64,000 nucleotides of DNA from Chionoecetes opilio (GCA_016584305.1 JACEEZ010000135.1:73501-137500), one strand, 5' to 3'; counted from the stretch's first letter, positions 48,050 to 58,785 are shown. The notes: generated by a model not told the origin, from the sequence alone. Numbers and translations: made by a program.

Positions 48050-51000
48050 AATAAAAACAAAAAGTAGGAGGTCCGAATAAGGTCAAAGTCCGAATAATGA
48101 GGGTCCGAATACGAGAGGTTTTACTGTATTTCCTTTAGACAATTTTATATAAGAATAACATAAGAAAATAAGGGAGCTAGAAGAGGCCGTGAGACTTACA
48201 CGTGGTTACAGGAACTACTACGTGTAGGTCTCACGGCCTCTTGTAGATTCTATATTTTCTTATGTTCTTATATAAAATTGTCTGTTAGCCATTACGAAAA
48301 GTAACTTATACCAAATTACCTTGTGGACAAAGTAACTAAACAGGTCATATCTATAGAATATTGCTTATATATATTTAAATATTATAATAGTAGCCAAATT
48401 ACAATGGAAATTATGTTCTGGGCCTCAAGGGGTTAAATGAGGTTTTCACTCCCATCATACACTGGGTCTCCATAGACGGACATAATCCATTCCGCAGCCC
48501 CATTCGTTCGACCCGATTGTTAGTTATGTGAGTTACCGTAAATTGATCTATACGTAGTTATGTTTTTAGCTGAAAATACTGCGAAAAATATCCTCACAGC
48601 CACTGCCACGCATGCACAGTCTGCTTGCGGTTCATTGTTCAATTTTTTGTAGAACTTCTATAAGACGCTCTGTTGAACATGCCTTATAGGTTGAAAATGT
48701 AGTTTTTATACAGTGCAATTTTTTCCAAATAAGGATATTTTTTTTTTTTTCAATCGCAGGTAGAGTTGATGGGCAGGTCATGTGGGTGTTCTTATGCCAC
48801 TCGACGGTGCAAAAATATTTTAAGTGGATTTATGGGTCTCACTCGGGATCGAACTCGGGTCTTCGAGAATGCCACCCGTGACGCTAACCACTCTGCTACC
48901 GCCTCCCCATACATTATAACGTTCATTATACTTACATTATAACGCAAATCATACATCTATTTGTGAACAGAAAGACACTGTCCCTCACCTGGCCTGTCTC
49001 ATGGTCCACCTCCATCATGGTGGCGCCGTCAGCTGAGGACAGACGATGGATTATACACTATTTTCATCATTCACATTCATCAAACAGCCACAGAGTATTG
49101 GGCTGAATATAAACCTCACACTGTAGGCTTCACTGCATAAACACTGGTGATATGTAAAATGAACAGGAACTGAAGCCAGAAAGAAAAATAAGTGAGGTAA
49201 CGAAGATATCTTGACAGTTGAATCTAATGTACCGTATTTTCTGGCTTTTCGTCCTAAAGTCCCAAAATTACAGTGAGAGGTTTTACTTACTTTGTCCCTT
49301 GAAGATGTAGCTCCTGTTCCCCCGCTGCCAGCTGGTCTGATCAAAGCCGATGAGGGTGGTGTCAATACGCACGTTGGAGCCACTCTTGTACACCCGGTAA
49401 GTGTCGCTGGGGCACATGCGCGACACAAGGGGCACTGCAACGCACACACACAAACACGATCTTAGGCCCGGTTCACACTTCATGTTTTTGCTGGACGTAG
49501 TCTACGTGCATCTTGTCATCAGCGACTCACAGTGACGTCACTTCCTGCCGGTGTAATGTGAACACAGGCTCCCCGCGACCACCACATTGCTGGAGCAGTG
49601 ATGACGTCACTGACCTTGAACGCAAGTCTCAGCTCACATTATTCGGAGCTCCCAATTCTTTCTACGTGGCTGCGGGAGTGGCGGGGCGACGTCACTGATC
49701 GCCACGCCCACGGAGACACGGACAGCAAAAACGTGTAGTGTGAACCCCGCCTTAGGGAAGCACAATGCTAGCCACATTTTTACTGCAACTTTTTTTCCAC
49801 CCTGCCTGTCTACACACCAACAAACAGACCAAGAAAAATAGTCTACTTTAATAAGATAACATTAAAAGCTACAGAAATGCAGGATTTCTTACCCCAACTT
49901 GTGAACTCCCACTTCATCTCCACAAAGAAATCAGGAGCCTGTGCAGAAGAAAATACACTTCAATAAACATACAACAAGCTTACTTCCTAGGACTAACTCA
50001 TTAATTATCATTTTGTGTGAGTTATAATTTAGTGTCAATGGCTGGTGCAAAGAGGACACAAACATTTCATTCCACGTTACAAGAAAATAAATCAAAACTT
50101 AATCTTTGAAGTCCTCCATCACTGTTCAATGAATAGGTAGTACTTATCAACATTTGAAGGCACTCATTGATATCCTCAACACTAAGACATTATGATATTC
50201 CTTCAACATTTAGACTAGGAAAATTTGAGATAAGGAAGATATTTGAATAACATATAATAGTTTTCTTTATAGAAGCATAGATGACAAAAATTGACTCAAC
50301 GAAAAGGTGATAGCAGCAAAAAGTGTGCATCAATTTAAAGTAAAACTTGATAAACAAAGATATGGAGACAGAACATCTTGGCATCGCTCAGCACATTCTT
50401 TGGAAATGCTAAATGATTTGTATGTCCTTCTAGGGGTGAGTCTCTACAGGGCACACGGTCCCTACACTATACTAGTAATCAGGGTAGAACAAGAAGTAAC
50501 AGATTCAAACTAGAAAAGCGTAGATTTAAAAAAGAAATAGGGAAAAACTGGTTCACAAATAGGGTGGTAAATGATTGGAATGAACTCAGTCGTCAGGTAG
50601 TTAGTGCGGAGTCAATAGGGAGCTTTAAAAGGAGGCTGGATAAATTCATGGATGGGGATGAAAGGTGGATGTAGGTACATAGTATTAAGTAACAGGAACT
50701 ACCACGTGTAGGTCTCACGGCCTCTTGTGGCTTCCTTATTTTCTTATGTTCTAAATACTGCTCCCCTCACCTCCTTGAGCTTGGCCAGCAGGGTGGGGAT
50801 GCCGGCCACCCTGGAGGAGTAGCGCTGCATGTCCCGCCCCTCCAGCACCAGACCCAGCAGCTCGGGGTCCCCTGTGGCGGTGGCCTCCTGCACCACTAGA
50901 ACACACACGCCACACACACCGAGGGTCGAGGCAAGGCATTAAGGTCAATCAATGAGGAGTAGGCTGGAGCTTATCATGTCAATGTATGTCTTTTTTACTT

Positions 51001-53121
51001 TTTACTTGAAATGTTTGTATTTTATCCCCTTTTATTGCGCAAGTGGGATTTGTATCTATATACATTATTTTAGTATTATGGGTAAGGTGTTTTTTTCTTT
51101 GTTTTGTTATGTTAAGTCTTCTTGTTTTGCAAATGTTGTTTTTTATGGTTTATATATGGACCACGGGCCATGACAACATTGCCGCATCGTATATTTGTAT
51201 TTTTTGTGGTCAATAAATATCTAAATATCTATCTATCTAATCTATGAAGGAAAATACAGAAATAAACCAATATGATGCTATGTTCAAGCCAATGGGTATT
51301 ACATGAGCTTAAATAAATGCACTTAAAAAACTAGGACTAGCAGTAAAAAGATAATTAATTACGATAATAAAAAAAAATAGGTCAAGAGATTTTGTGTTGA
51401 AGAATAAACAAGAGAAAACAAAAGAAGGAAATACAATTACATTTATAAAATTAGGGTAACTGATTTTCTGTTAACAGCTACTGTCTATAAAGCTGTATGT
51501 CCTCCTCTAACTTTATAAGCTAGGCTGTGAGTGGGGAGATGAGTATGACCCCATCTTCCTGGTGCTAGGATCTCCTTCCCTCGCCTACCAAGAAAGGTCA
51601 ACTAAAACTCCATCCGCATCTTTCTGAACGAGAAGAGAACTAAGAGTAAAGACTAAAAGACTAAGAGTAAGAAGTAAGAGAGAGTAAGTAAGAGAAGTAA
51701 GAGAAGAGTAAGAAGTAAGAGAGAGTAAGTAAGAGAAGTAAGAGAAGAGTAAGAAGTAAGAGAGAGTAAGTAAGAGAAGTAAGAGAAGAGTAAGAAGTAA
51801 GAGAGAGTAAGTAAGAGAAGTAAGAGAAGAGTAAGAAGTAAGAGAGAGTAAGTAAGAGAAGTAAGAGAAGAGTAAGAAGTAAGAGAGAGTAAGTAAGAGA
51901 AGTAAGAGAAGAGTAAGAAGTAAGAGAGAGTAAGTAAAAGAAGTAAGAGAAGAGTAAGAAGTAAGAGAGAGTAATAGCGTATTTTCGCGACCGCTCTGGC
52001 CCGGTCTGGACTGGGCTAGTCCCGGGCGGTCACTGTTTTTGCGAGGCAGTCTAGAACGGTTCAGCCCAGTCCAGTCCGGTCCGGCCCACATACCAGGACC
52101 ACCTTGGACCAGTGTGGGGAGAACTGGCGCATGCGCACTACAGTCAGCGGGGAAGGCGACCAGGAGCTTCTCGTGCTCCTGATAAGACATGAAACACCAT
52201 GATGGCCGACCATAAGACTAAAGTATTACAGGCGTGGTAGTTGTAAAGTCTTCAGCACAGGTTAAAAGGCGGACCACAAAAAGGATATTGACAAGATGGA
52301 CGCCTGCCGCCTCCACAGTTCAGTTCAGTACCGCCCACTCGATCCCCCAGCCAATAGGAACGACGAATGGGACGGGGCTAGTCTCGATGTATTTTCGCGA
52401 CCATCAGTCCACCCTGACCCGGTCCGGACTGGACTGAACCAGGGCGGTGAACGTCACGAAAATGCGCTATAAGTAAGAGAAGTAAGAGAAGAGTAAGAAG
52501 TAAGAGAGAGTAAGTAAAAGAAGTAAGAGAAGAGTAAGAAGTAAGAGTAAGAAGTAAGAGAAGAGTAAGAAGTAAGAGAAGAGTAAGACTAAAAAGTTCC
52601 CAGCCATCCCAGAGCATAAAGTCAGCCCCAATACAAGGTAGGCACGGAGCAGTTCAGTACAGTTGTGGGTCGGGAGTCAGGCCTTTTTTACGGCGCTCCC
52701 TGACGTGTTTCTTCTTGCTGTCTGGGTCTTTAATTAGTTTTCTTCTCTTATCCTATCTTATTAGTTTCTTTCTTTTTCTTTCTTCTTATTTTCTCTGGTC
52801 ATCCAAAAACTGTTGATTGTTCTTTTTGTTTCCTCCACATTCCCCTCTCCGAACAAATACTCCCCCACTATATCCTCTTCCTCCTCTAGGTAAGGTTGTT
52901 GTAGCCTCACATTTTCTTTCTTTCATTACTGTAGGCTGGGCACCATAGCAGAAAATGTTTTAAGTCCACACGCATAACACACACACAAGTATGGCCTCAC
53001 CTGTCCACCCATTTCAATAAGCATCAACTCCCTTGCTCTTAATGAAGTACAGTAAAACTGCTCATATTCGGACTAATTGGGCAAAGGAGTAGTCCGAGCA
53101 ATGCAAGGAATAATGGGGGGA

Positions 53122-53173
<52 letters not shown>

Positions 53174-53205
53174 GTGTACGCTAGGACATTTGGGAGAAAA
53201 GAGAG

Positions 53206-53241
<36 letters not shown>

Positions 53242-53423
53242 GTGTACGTATAGGACGCTAGGACATTTTGGAAAAAAAAAAAAAATCGTGTACGCATAGG
53301 ACGCTAGGACATTTTGGAAAAAAAAAGAAAAAAATCGTGTACGCATAGGACGCTAGGACATTTTGGGAAAAAAAAAAAAAAAAAAAAAAAAAAAAACGTA
53401 ATATAGCTAGGAAATTTCGACTA

Positions 53424-53460
<37 letters not shown>

Positions 53461-54101
53461 CTAGGTGTATATATAGCTAGGAAATTTTGACCCCAAAAAA
53501 AAAGAAAAAAAGAAAAGAGGAGGTCCGAATAATGTCAAAGTCCGAATAATGAGGGTCCGAATACGAGAGGTTTTACTGTACTGAACACTAGAATAAATAT
53601 GTGTGAATGTGCGTATTATTCACCTATACTAACTCAACAGATACTACAATCATAGAGGGATACATGTATATTTTTCTACAAATAAGTAATAGTACAGTAG
53701 TTAGTTAAAGTTATAGTTATCGTTATAGTTACTAATAAAGAATGCAAAGTGAGCCATGAGCATAACACAGAAGTAGGGTCCACCTCTCACCTGTCCACCC
53801 GTCCGAGCTCTCCACGTTGATATTGCAGGTGTGACGCAGGAGCACCCGGGAGGCCTCCAGGTGACCCAGCGTGACGGCCAGCATGAGGGGCGTGCGGTTG
53901 CGGGGGTCACGTAACTCCTTGTTGTGCTGCTGCAAGGGGGGGGGAGAAGTAAAATAGTCACTGTAGTTTTTAAGCACGAGACTTTTTCAACTTAAAATAT
54001 ACTGGACGAAATTTGCATGTCCTTCACACCTCATTGTTCACCTCCTCTCTCTAACACTCTCACTCTTTCTTTTCTTTTTCTCTCTCTCTCTCTCTAACTC
54101 G

Positions 54102-54136
<35 letters not shown>

Positions 54137-55247
54137 TGCCTTGGTGAGTGTGATAAGTGGTGGTGAGTGGTGAGGTTTTTTCAGTGTATGGAAGGGAGGG
54201 GAGCAAAAAAAAAATTGAATGGTGTGGAAATTAATGTCAGGTATGTGTGGTTAACATAACAAATAGCAATCCTATAATATTGATTATGATCGACGACTTC
54301 TCCAAATGTGATACTTTTTCTTTTCTGGCTTGAGGTCCGTATAAGTCTCAACGCATCGGACCAATATATTTCATTTCCTTTGTATTTTTTTGAGCTTATC
54401 CTAACTTGTTATTTCCATCAAATCATGTCTTGACTACTGGGGGGTAATTACCAGGTTTTCATTTGTGTATTTACAATTTATGTTGGCAAGAAACATTATA
54501 GCAGTCCATATATACTATCTTTCTTGAGGCTAATTTTTCCCAATCATTATATTACGTGCAATAATTGGACGTTGGACATTGCAACATTCAAAGAGGTGAA
54601 CTGTATGTGAATCTACGGTAAATTTCCAGATGAACACCGAACCTCCTTTAGTGGACGAAACTATTTTCTTCTGGTAAGTTTTGATGTGCTTTAAATTAAT
54701 CTGCTAACTGTTTCTGTCGCAAATCACTTTTTTTTTGTGATTTGCAACAAAAATGATAGAAAAACAAATTGAACCTAACCGAACCTATACCTAACTCTTA
54801 AATTAAAAAAAAATTTAAAAAAATTAAAAAAATGGTTAGGAGTTTCATTTAAAACACATCAAAACTCACCCGAAAAAAATAGTTTCGTCCACCAAAGTGA
54901 ATTCGGTGTTCATCTGAAATAATACCGAATCTACTAAGAACTCTATAGCTAGCTCATCTTGTACCTCAGGCCACCAACTCATCAGTCATCCCTCATGGGT
55001 CTATAAAAACATTAATTTGATGTCCAAAATACATAATTATTTTGCAAGTTTGATTTCAGGAATATGTGGTAATTTTGACACTTAGAAAATATACTATGTT
55101 TCAATTCAGTAATTATTGTTAAACCTCCTTTAGTGGACGAAACTATTTTCTTCTGGTAAGTTTTGATGTGTTTTGAATTAATCTGCTAACTGTTTCTGTC
55201 GCAAATCACTTTTTATTACTATTTTTCAAGTATGTATATGAATATGG

Positions 55248-55286
<39 letters not shown>

Positions 55287-55770
55287 CTTTTTCTTTTTTC
55301 TCTCTCTCTCTCTCTCGTCTCACCTTGTTTTCCGTGAGTTCCTTCTCCAGTTTCCTGTAGTAGTTATGCCACACTAGGTAGTGGAGGGGGTAGGCGTCAG
55401 GGCCACTCTTCCTCTCCTCCTCTAGGCTGACCTCCTCCATATCGGCGTTACTTTTCTGCTCCACATCGGTGTTACTTTTCTGCTCCACATCGGTGTTACT
55501 TTTCAGCTCCACATTGATGTTACTATTCTGCTCCACTTCGGTGTTACTTTTCTGCTCCACTTCGGTGTTACTTTTCAGCTCCACATTGATGTTACTTTTC
55601 TGCTCCACTTCGGTGTTACTTTTCTGCTCCACATTGGTGTTACTACTTTTGTCGGTGTCAGTATTTGTTCCATTTTCCTCGAGGGAATTAGCTCCGTCCA
55701 GTTTAAGGCCATTGCTTGAAGGAGACGTGTCACTCGCACTGTTGCTTTCCACACTGCCGCAATCATTCAT
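37434..55770 (-). CDS. ANKRD13: ANKRD13-family ankyrin repeat protein with ubiquitin-interacting motifs, 15 exons
   Basis: Coding exons on the minus strand: 55770-55324, 53929-53791, 50895-50771, 49938-49893, 49434-49291, 49032-48989, 47654-47515, 46390-46324, 44092-43934, 43192-43064, 41129-40979, 40251-40090, 39240-39078, 38299-38219 and 37707-37434. All phases agree; the total is 2271 bases (756 residues). Residues 1-130 are an atypical extension with an 8-residue tandem repeat. Ankyrin repeats follow ([31 protein letters not shown]). The conserved GPCR-chaperone/ANKRD13 domain shows [22 protein letters not shown] and [17 protein letters not shown]-terminal UIMs are [26 protein letters not shown] and a degenerate [11 protein letters not shown]. 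In vertebrates the family binds K63-linked ubiquitin on endocytosed receptors such as EGFR. Which paralogue (A, B or D) this corresponds to cannot be decided here. Confidence 0.95.
38605..38805 (+). mobile_element. LINE C-terminal fragment, second family
   Basis: Translates to [16 protein letters not shown] then [16 protein letters not shown], a non-LTR reverse transcriptase C-terminal signature. A related piece lies at 50280-50400. Confidence 0.6.
39353..39556. mobile_element. MITE (AACGAGGTGAAA family)
   Basis: Second copy, with AACGAGGCGAAA and TTTCACCTCGTT ends. It retains the CTTAAGGTC target that is occupied in the copy at 47082. Confidence 0.7.
39575..39712 (+). mobile_element. LINE 3'-end fragment
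   Basis: Contains TTCATGGATGGGGATGAAAG and the GTAGGTCTCA...CTTGTAGCTTCCTTAT tail. Confidence 0.65.
40290..40470 (+). mobile_element. LINE 3'-end fragment with short tandem repeat at its 5' edge
   Basis: TTGGAGTCTTTAAAAGGAGT repeats three to four times before the standard LINE tail. Confidence 0.6.
40540..40665 (+). mobile_element. SINE-like fragment, second family
   Basis: Shares GATCTTTGGGTAATGCTGGG and CCCCTTGCTCAAGGG with the reverse-oriented copy at 57484-57690. Confidence 0.5.
40690..40954 (+). mobile_element. LINE reverse-transcriptase C-terminus and 3' tail
   Basis: Encodes [15 protein letters not shown] then [20 protein letters not shown] before the common tail. Confidence 0.75.
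41304..42545 (-). mobile_element. 1.24-kb TTAA-flanked DNA element carrying a coding exon
   Basis: Inverted ends AGTAATCGTCCAGACC and, reversed, AGTAGTCGTCCAGACC, each bordered by TTAA. TTAA target duplication is typical of piggyBac and Kolobok superfamilies. Inside, on the minus strand from 42314, is an 80-codon frame ending at a splice donor. No transposase was seen, so it is probably non-autonomous. Confidence 0.78.
42072..42314 (-). CDS. exon-like ORF in the TTAA element, P2X7-C-terminus-like motif
   Basis: It starts with ATG at 42314 and runs 80 codons: an acidic serine-rich N-terminus, then [15 protein letters not shown] and LLQNMDW. The last codons read GATTG/GTAAAT, so TGG is probably split by a donor rather than followed by a true stop. 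A PYMFEP-like string followed by a W-C-x-C-G motif is typical of proteins annotated P2X purinoceptor 7-like intracellular domain, a zinc-binding module also found in transposon-borne genes. The cysteine part would be in a following exon, which is not found in the element. Family assignment is tentative. Confidence 0.45.
   Translation of the reverse strand: MMSDCTSVSDSESVAVTDLEYDAQSDTERNDAGRVYYEENEPQIVMGSYMFEPEYEVDEQVLAEPEVQQEDLALLQNMDW
43377..43625. mobile_element. foldback MITE
   Basis: Ends CTCGTATTCGTAGTCACATA and, reversed, CCCGTATTCGTAGTCACATA, both continuing CCATCATTG. In an ANKRD13 intron. Confidence 0.75.
44140..45310. repeat. 19-bp minisatellite in an ANKRD13 intron
   Basis: About 65 units of ATCTAATCCCTTTCTAACT with frequent shortened units (ATCTAATCTCT, ATCTAATCCTTCTAACT). 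Confidence 0.95.
45600..45885. repeat. (TG)n microsatellites with a duplicated 130-bp segment
   Basis: A TG run plus TTCATCTAGTTCTAGTTGTA and following sequence to CCTTACG occurs twice (45601-45731, 45732-45848), then a third TG run. Confidence 0.88.
46629..46841 (+). mobile_element. TTAA-type MITE
   Basis: Complete copy with perfect TTAA flanks. Confidence 0.83.
47082..47507. mobile_element. AACGAGGTGAAA-family MITE containing a TTAA-type MITE
   Basis: Outer element halves 47082-47251 and 47463-47507 (reverse orientation) surround the inner MITE at 47252-47462. The right end lies 8 bases from the ANKRD13 exon edge at 47515. Confidence 0.7.
47252..47462 (+). mobile_element. TTAA-type MITE nested in another MITE
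   Basis: Diverged copy (TTAACCCTTTAACGCCCAGA start). Both flanking TTAA motifs derive from GACCTTAAGATAG of the host element. Confidence 0.78.
47694..48436 (+). mobile_element. TTAA-type MITE holding two further insertions
   Basis: The MITE is interrupted by a pogo-like element (47730-48126) and by an inverted pair of LINE tails (48146-48284). Confidence 0.75.
47730..48126. mobile_element. pogo-like MITE
   Basis: TA-flanked inverted ends CAGTAAAACCTCTCATATTC and, reversed, CAGTAAAACCTCTCGTATTC. The interior is poly-A with a repeated CTAGGAAATTTCGACCCCTA motif. Confidence 0.83.
48750..48910 (-). mobile_element. tRNA-derived SINE
   Basis: On the minus strand: an A-box-like TAGCAGAGTGGTTAGCG and a B box GAGTTCGATCCC about 45 bases on, then GAACACCCACATG and an A-rich tail. 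Same body as 56006. Confidence 0.72.
49466..49753. mobile_element. PIF/Harbinger-like MITE
   Basis: Ends GGCCCGGTTCACACT and, reversed, GGCGGGGTTCACACTACACG, flanked by TTA on both sides; TTTTTGCTG lies inside each arm. Confidence 0.65.
50480..50755 (+). mobile_element. LINE 3' end (most complete copy)
   Basis: Encodes [20 protein letters not shown] then [20 protein letters not shown], then the non-coding tail ending TTCTTATGTTCT, which abuts ANKRD13 exon 3. Its uninterrupted GCTTTAAAAGGAGG gives the empty site for two insertions elsewhere. Confidence 0.78.
51650..52592. repeat. minisatellite of AAGTAAGAGAGAGTAAGTAA type, interrupted by a MITE
   Basis: Units of about 44 bases (AAGTAAGAGAAGAGTAAGAA inside) run 51650-51970 and resume at 52472-52592 after the inserted element. 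Confidence 0.88.
51971..52471. mobile_element. 501-bp MITE inserted in a minisatellite
   Basis: Inverted ends TAGCGTATTTTCGCGACC and, reversed, TAGCGCATTTTCGTGACG, each followed by GTCCGGAC-type palindromic segments. No ORF of note. Confidence 0.78.
53050..53578. mobile_element. pogo-like MITE, second copy
   Basis: Same family as 47730-48126, TA-flanked. The interior is expanded to several poly-A runs separated by TCGTGTACGCATAGGACGCT. Confidence 0.83.
54617..54929. mobile_element. foldback MITE (GGTGGACGAAAC family)
   Basis: Third copy; arms contain TAGTGGACGAAAC and its reverse. Confidence 0.8.
55123..55215. mobile_element. half-copy of the GGTGGACGAAAC foldback MITE
   Basis: Only the left arm is present, nearly identical to the arm at 54648-54735, about 475 bp away. 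Confidence 0.7.
55436..55651 (-). repeat. in-frame 24-bp tandem repeat in ANKRD13 exon 1 (8 residues x 9)
   Basis: Nine 24-base units encode [12 protein letters not shown] octapeptides (variants [32 protein letters not shown]). The tract sits between an acidic serine-rich N-terminus and the first ankyrin repeat. In known ANKRD13 proteins the ankyrin region starts about ten residues from the N-terminus, so this tract is extra. Confidence 0.88.
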
Positions 55771-56005
55771 CCTGCCACTCACAACCCTGGACAGGAGAAG
55801 CAAGTTTTACCGTCAATAATTAGGAAAAATTAGGACAATGTTAGCTATCACACATCTATCCTAGTCCCTAGTCATATCCCAGGGCTTTATGGCATAGAAT
55901 AAATCATGTATGCAACAATTACATAAGACAACATATTCTGCTCGGTCTATTAGTGATCATTCATTGGCTGACTCAGTAACAGCTGGGGTTAGGGTTTAAC
56001 ACTAA

Positions 56006-56235
56006 ATGGGGATGCGATGGCTGAGTGGTTAGCATCTGGAAGTGGCAAGCTCGGTGTAGAGTTCGAATCTCACCAGGTGTCAAAATCTTTCGGCAATTGT
56101 CGAATGGCCTGAGAACACCCACATGCTGCCCAATAATTCTACCTTCGACGGCGAGTGCATCGGAGGACACAGGGGGTCGGCATGAGCCTCTAATTATAGG
56201 CGCCACTACAAATATTCTGCCTGCACAACCACGGG
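56006..56235 (+). mobile_element. tRNA-derived SINE
   Basis: A-box-like GATGGCTGAGTGGTTAGCA and B box GAGTTCGAATCTC, then GAACACCCACATG shared with 48750-48910. Confidence 0.72.
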
Positions 56236-56665
56236 CGAGGGCCAACCATCACAGCCCTCAAGTGAACCTCCAGGGCTTGCCATCACAGCCCTCAAGTGAA
56301 CCTCCAGGGTCAACCATCACATCCCTCAAGTGAACCTCCAGGGCCTACCATCCCAGCCCTCAAGTGAACCTCCAGGGCCTACCATCACAGCCCTCAAGTG
56401 AACCTCCAGGGCCTACCATCACAGCCCTCAAGTGAACCTCCAGGGCCTACCATCACAGCCCTCAAGTGAACCTCCAGGGCCTACCATCCCAGCCCTCAAG
56501 TGAACCTCCAGGGTCTACCATCACAGCCCTCAAGTGAACCTCCAGGGCCTACCATCACAGCCCTCAAGTGAACCTCCAGGGCCTACCATCACAGCCCTCA
56601 AGTGAACCTCCAGGGCCTACCATCACAGCCCTCAAGTGAACCTCCAGGGCCTACCATCCCAGCCA
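56225..56665. repeat. 34-bp minisatellite
   Basis: About 12 units of CCATCACAGCCCTCAAGTGA plus ACCTCCAGGGCCTA, starting at the SINE 3' end. Confidence 0.92.
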
Positions 56666-57199
56666 ATTTCCAAGAGGGCATGAGGCGGCCTGAACCCTTT
56701 TCCAAGGTAAGATTACCAGGGAAGTGTTTAGTTTAGGAGATATCGGTTGATTAATCTTATAAATCTTTACCTAAACGATCATTATTATCACATAAGATCT
56801 CATATCAACACAGAGATTAACGCAAGGCCTATGACAGGACAGGCAGACACATGATGCAAGCCTGTCACGGGATGTAAACAGTCTGTGCATAGTAGGAAAA
56901 TACTCACCTCGTAGTATAAAACTGTCACAAACTCACGAAGTCGGGGCGAAATCTGGGTAGCGACCGTGGCAGGAGGTGGTGTGGCTTGCTTGCTTCAGAC
57001 AGCAGGAGCCATGGTGTGCAGCAGGGGTACAGGTGCGCCAGACAGCAGGTACACACACACACACACACACAGACAGGTGGGGCGGAGCAGCTTCGGTCGT
57101 CTGCTGTCTCCACTCCTCCTCTTCTTCTTCTTTGACTCAGAGACAGACGCTTTATTACACGCTTCGTAACTCTATCAGCCTCCTATTGTTCCTTTCGTC

Positions 57200-58680
57200 T
57201 CTTTATCTTTCTTGTTAACTCCCCACTTATTATTTCACACTGTAATACTAATACATAATGGTTAATGTCCGGTTTACAGTCATGTATTGCCTTATCTCCG
57301 GAGTCTCCTCATGATGGGATTCGGGCCGGAAGGAGTTTGACAGCTGATATTTTTTAGGGGGACAATCTCAAATTTTTCTGACAAATTTTCAGTGTGTTAC
57401 AAGTAATGAATTGTTAATGCTTATATGATTAGATGATTAGTATGGATACATTATAGCCAACACACACACACACACACACACACGGGGTTCGAATCCTCGT
57501 GTTCCCGGGGATATTTTCACTTGACAAATTAGGCCGGTTACTATCCCCCTTGAGCAAGGGGATGGGTGTGTGTGGTGTGTGAGGTCCCAGCATTGCCCAA
57601 AGATCAGTAATAATGAGCTCCAAGCTTGCACTGAGAGGGTGAAAACTGGCGATCGCGAGCTATAGCTCGCGTGGACAAGACCATGGGTGAATGACACACA
57701 CACACATTTAAACGAAACATTGCGAGCTGACTCTAATCCAACAGACAGGTAAACGCCACTCACACCCACAAGATTTTAGAATTAGAAAGAAACTGAGGAA
57801 TGTTCTATGAGATGTGGACTAATAAATAAAGGAAAAGAAGTCAGTAGAAAGATCAGTCAGAAGATTAAGTAGCTATGTATACCGCTGCAAAGTCTGCACT
57901 AGCTCCAAATTTACTGTCTGCGGTTACGTCCATACCACAGAGTTACATACCTGTCTTTAACTCTGTGGTCCATACACACACTCTGATACACAGGTAATAT
58001 ATAATTATTTAACCACCAATAATCCGATACAGAGCCAGCCAAGCTATTCGGTAAACCTATCTACAAATGTAACAGCTAGGAACTGAACTTCACAAATTAT
58101 AAAAACTCTTCAAAAACGCCCGGGGATCAGAACATTTCATTTGAACCCTTAAGACCATATGGAGGTATACTGTGTTATACCTAGGCGGGGTATAGTTTGT
58201 CTTGACTGAGCTGCTTCGATAGGGTTAACCTCTTTCAAACCAATCTATGACTGTTTCCAGGTAGCGCACACATCTTGCTAACTCCCCCCTTCTGCGGTCT
58301 CCATTTTCTTCTTCTATCCGGCACATTGTTCCTTGGGTAGCTGCAGTATCTATCCTGAAACACCTATGCATCTATGTGTGCTGTGTGGCCTGTCATGCTT
58401 CTTCTACATCGAAAAAAATTGAAGGCGACGAATCCGCACACTCCCATTCCTCCAGTAGAGTTATGCAGAGGATGTTTTTCATAGGAAGGATATAATTACA
58501 TAATATATTACTGAAGCGTATGTCTTTTTTATTAATCTCATGGTTTCGTATTACATATATTGTGTTTCTTTTCTAGTGTAATGTTTCGTATTGAAGTCAT
58601 TATAGACAATTCGCTTGTTATCATGATATCAATTATATGTAGGTAACGGTTGATACTACTACAGTGCCTCAATCAGCTCA
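57200..58680. other. gene-free region
   Basis: A CA run at 57461-57482 and a SINE-like fragment (57484-57690, minus) are the only structures noticed; a small palindrome lies at 57932-57970. Confidence 0.5.
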
Positions 58681-58785
58681 GTGCATCCACGTGTGTTTCA
58701 GAGTGTGGCGTCATATATCGTTGCGTGAGTGTTGCGGTGTGCGGTACAACAGTGTTACATCACCTGTATCACCACCCACGGCACC

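Larger units (their letters stand above)
55771..57110 (-). promoter_or_regulatory. ANKRD13: ANKRD13 5' UTR and candidate non-coding first exon
   Basis: The coding exon starts after an acceptor (CTCCTGTCCAG) at 55787, giving 16 bases of 5' UTR. A strong donor (CTACGAG/GTGAGTA) on the minus strand at 56907 suggests a non-coding first exon from 56908 up to about 57110. The intron between contains a tRNA-derived SINE and a 34-bp minisatellite. Confidence 0.35.

Noticed and set aside
56006..56085. Functional tRNA gene
   Set aside because: Box A and B are present, but the acceptor stem does not pair properly and a SINE body follows that is shared with another copy.
57937..57970. Regulatory hairpin around ACAGAGTTA/TAACTCTGTG
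   Set aside because: A 10-bp inverted repeat with no supporting context; not distinguishable from chance.
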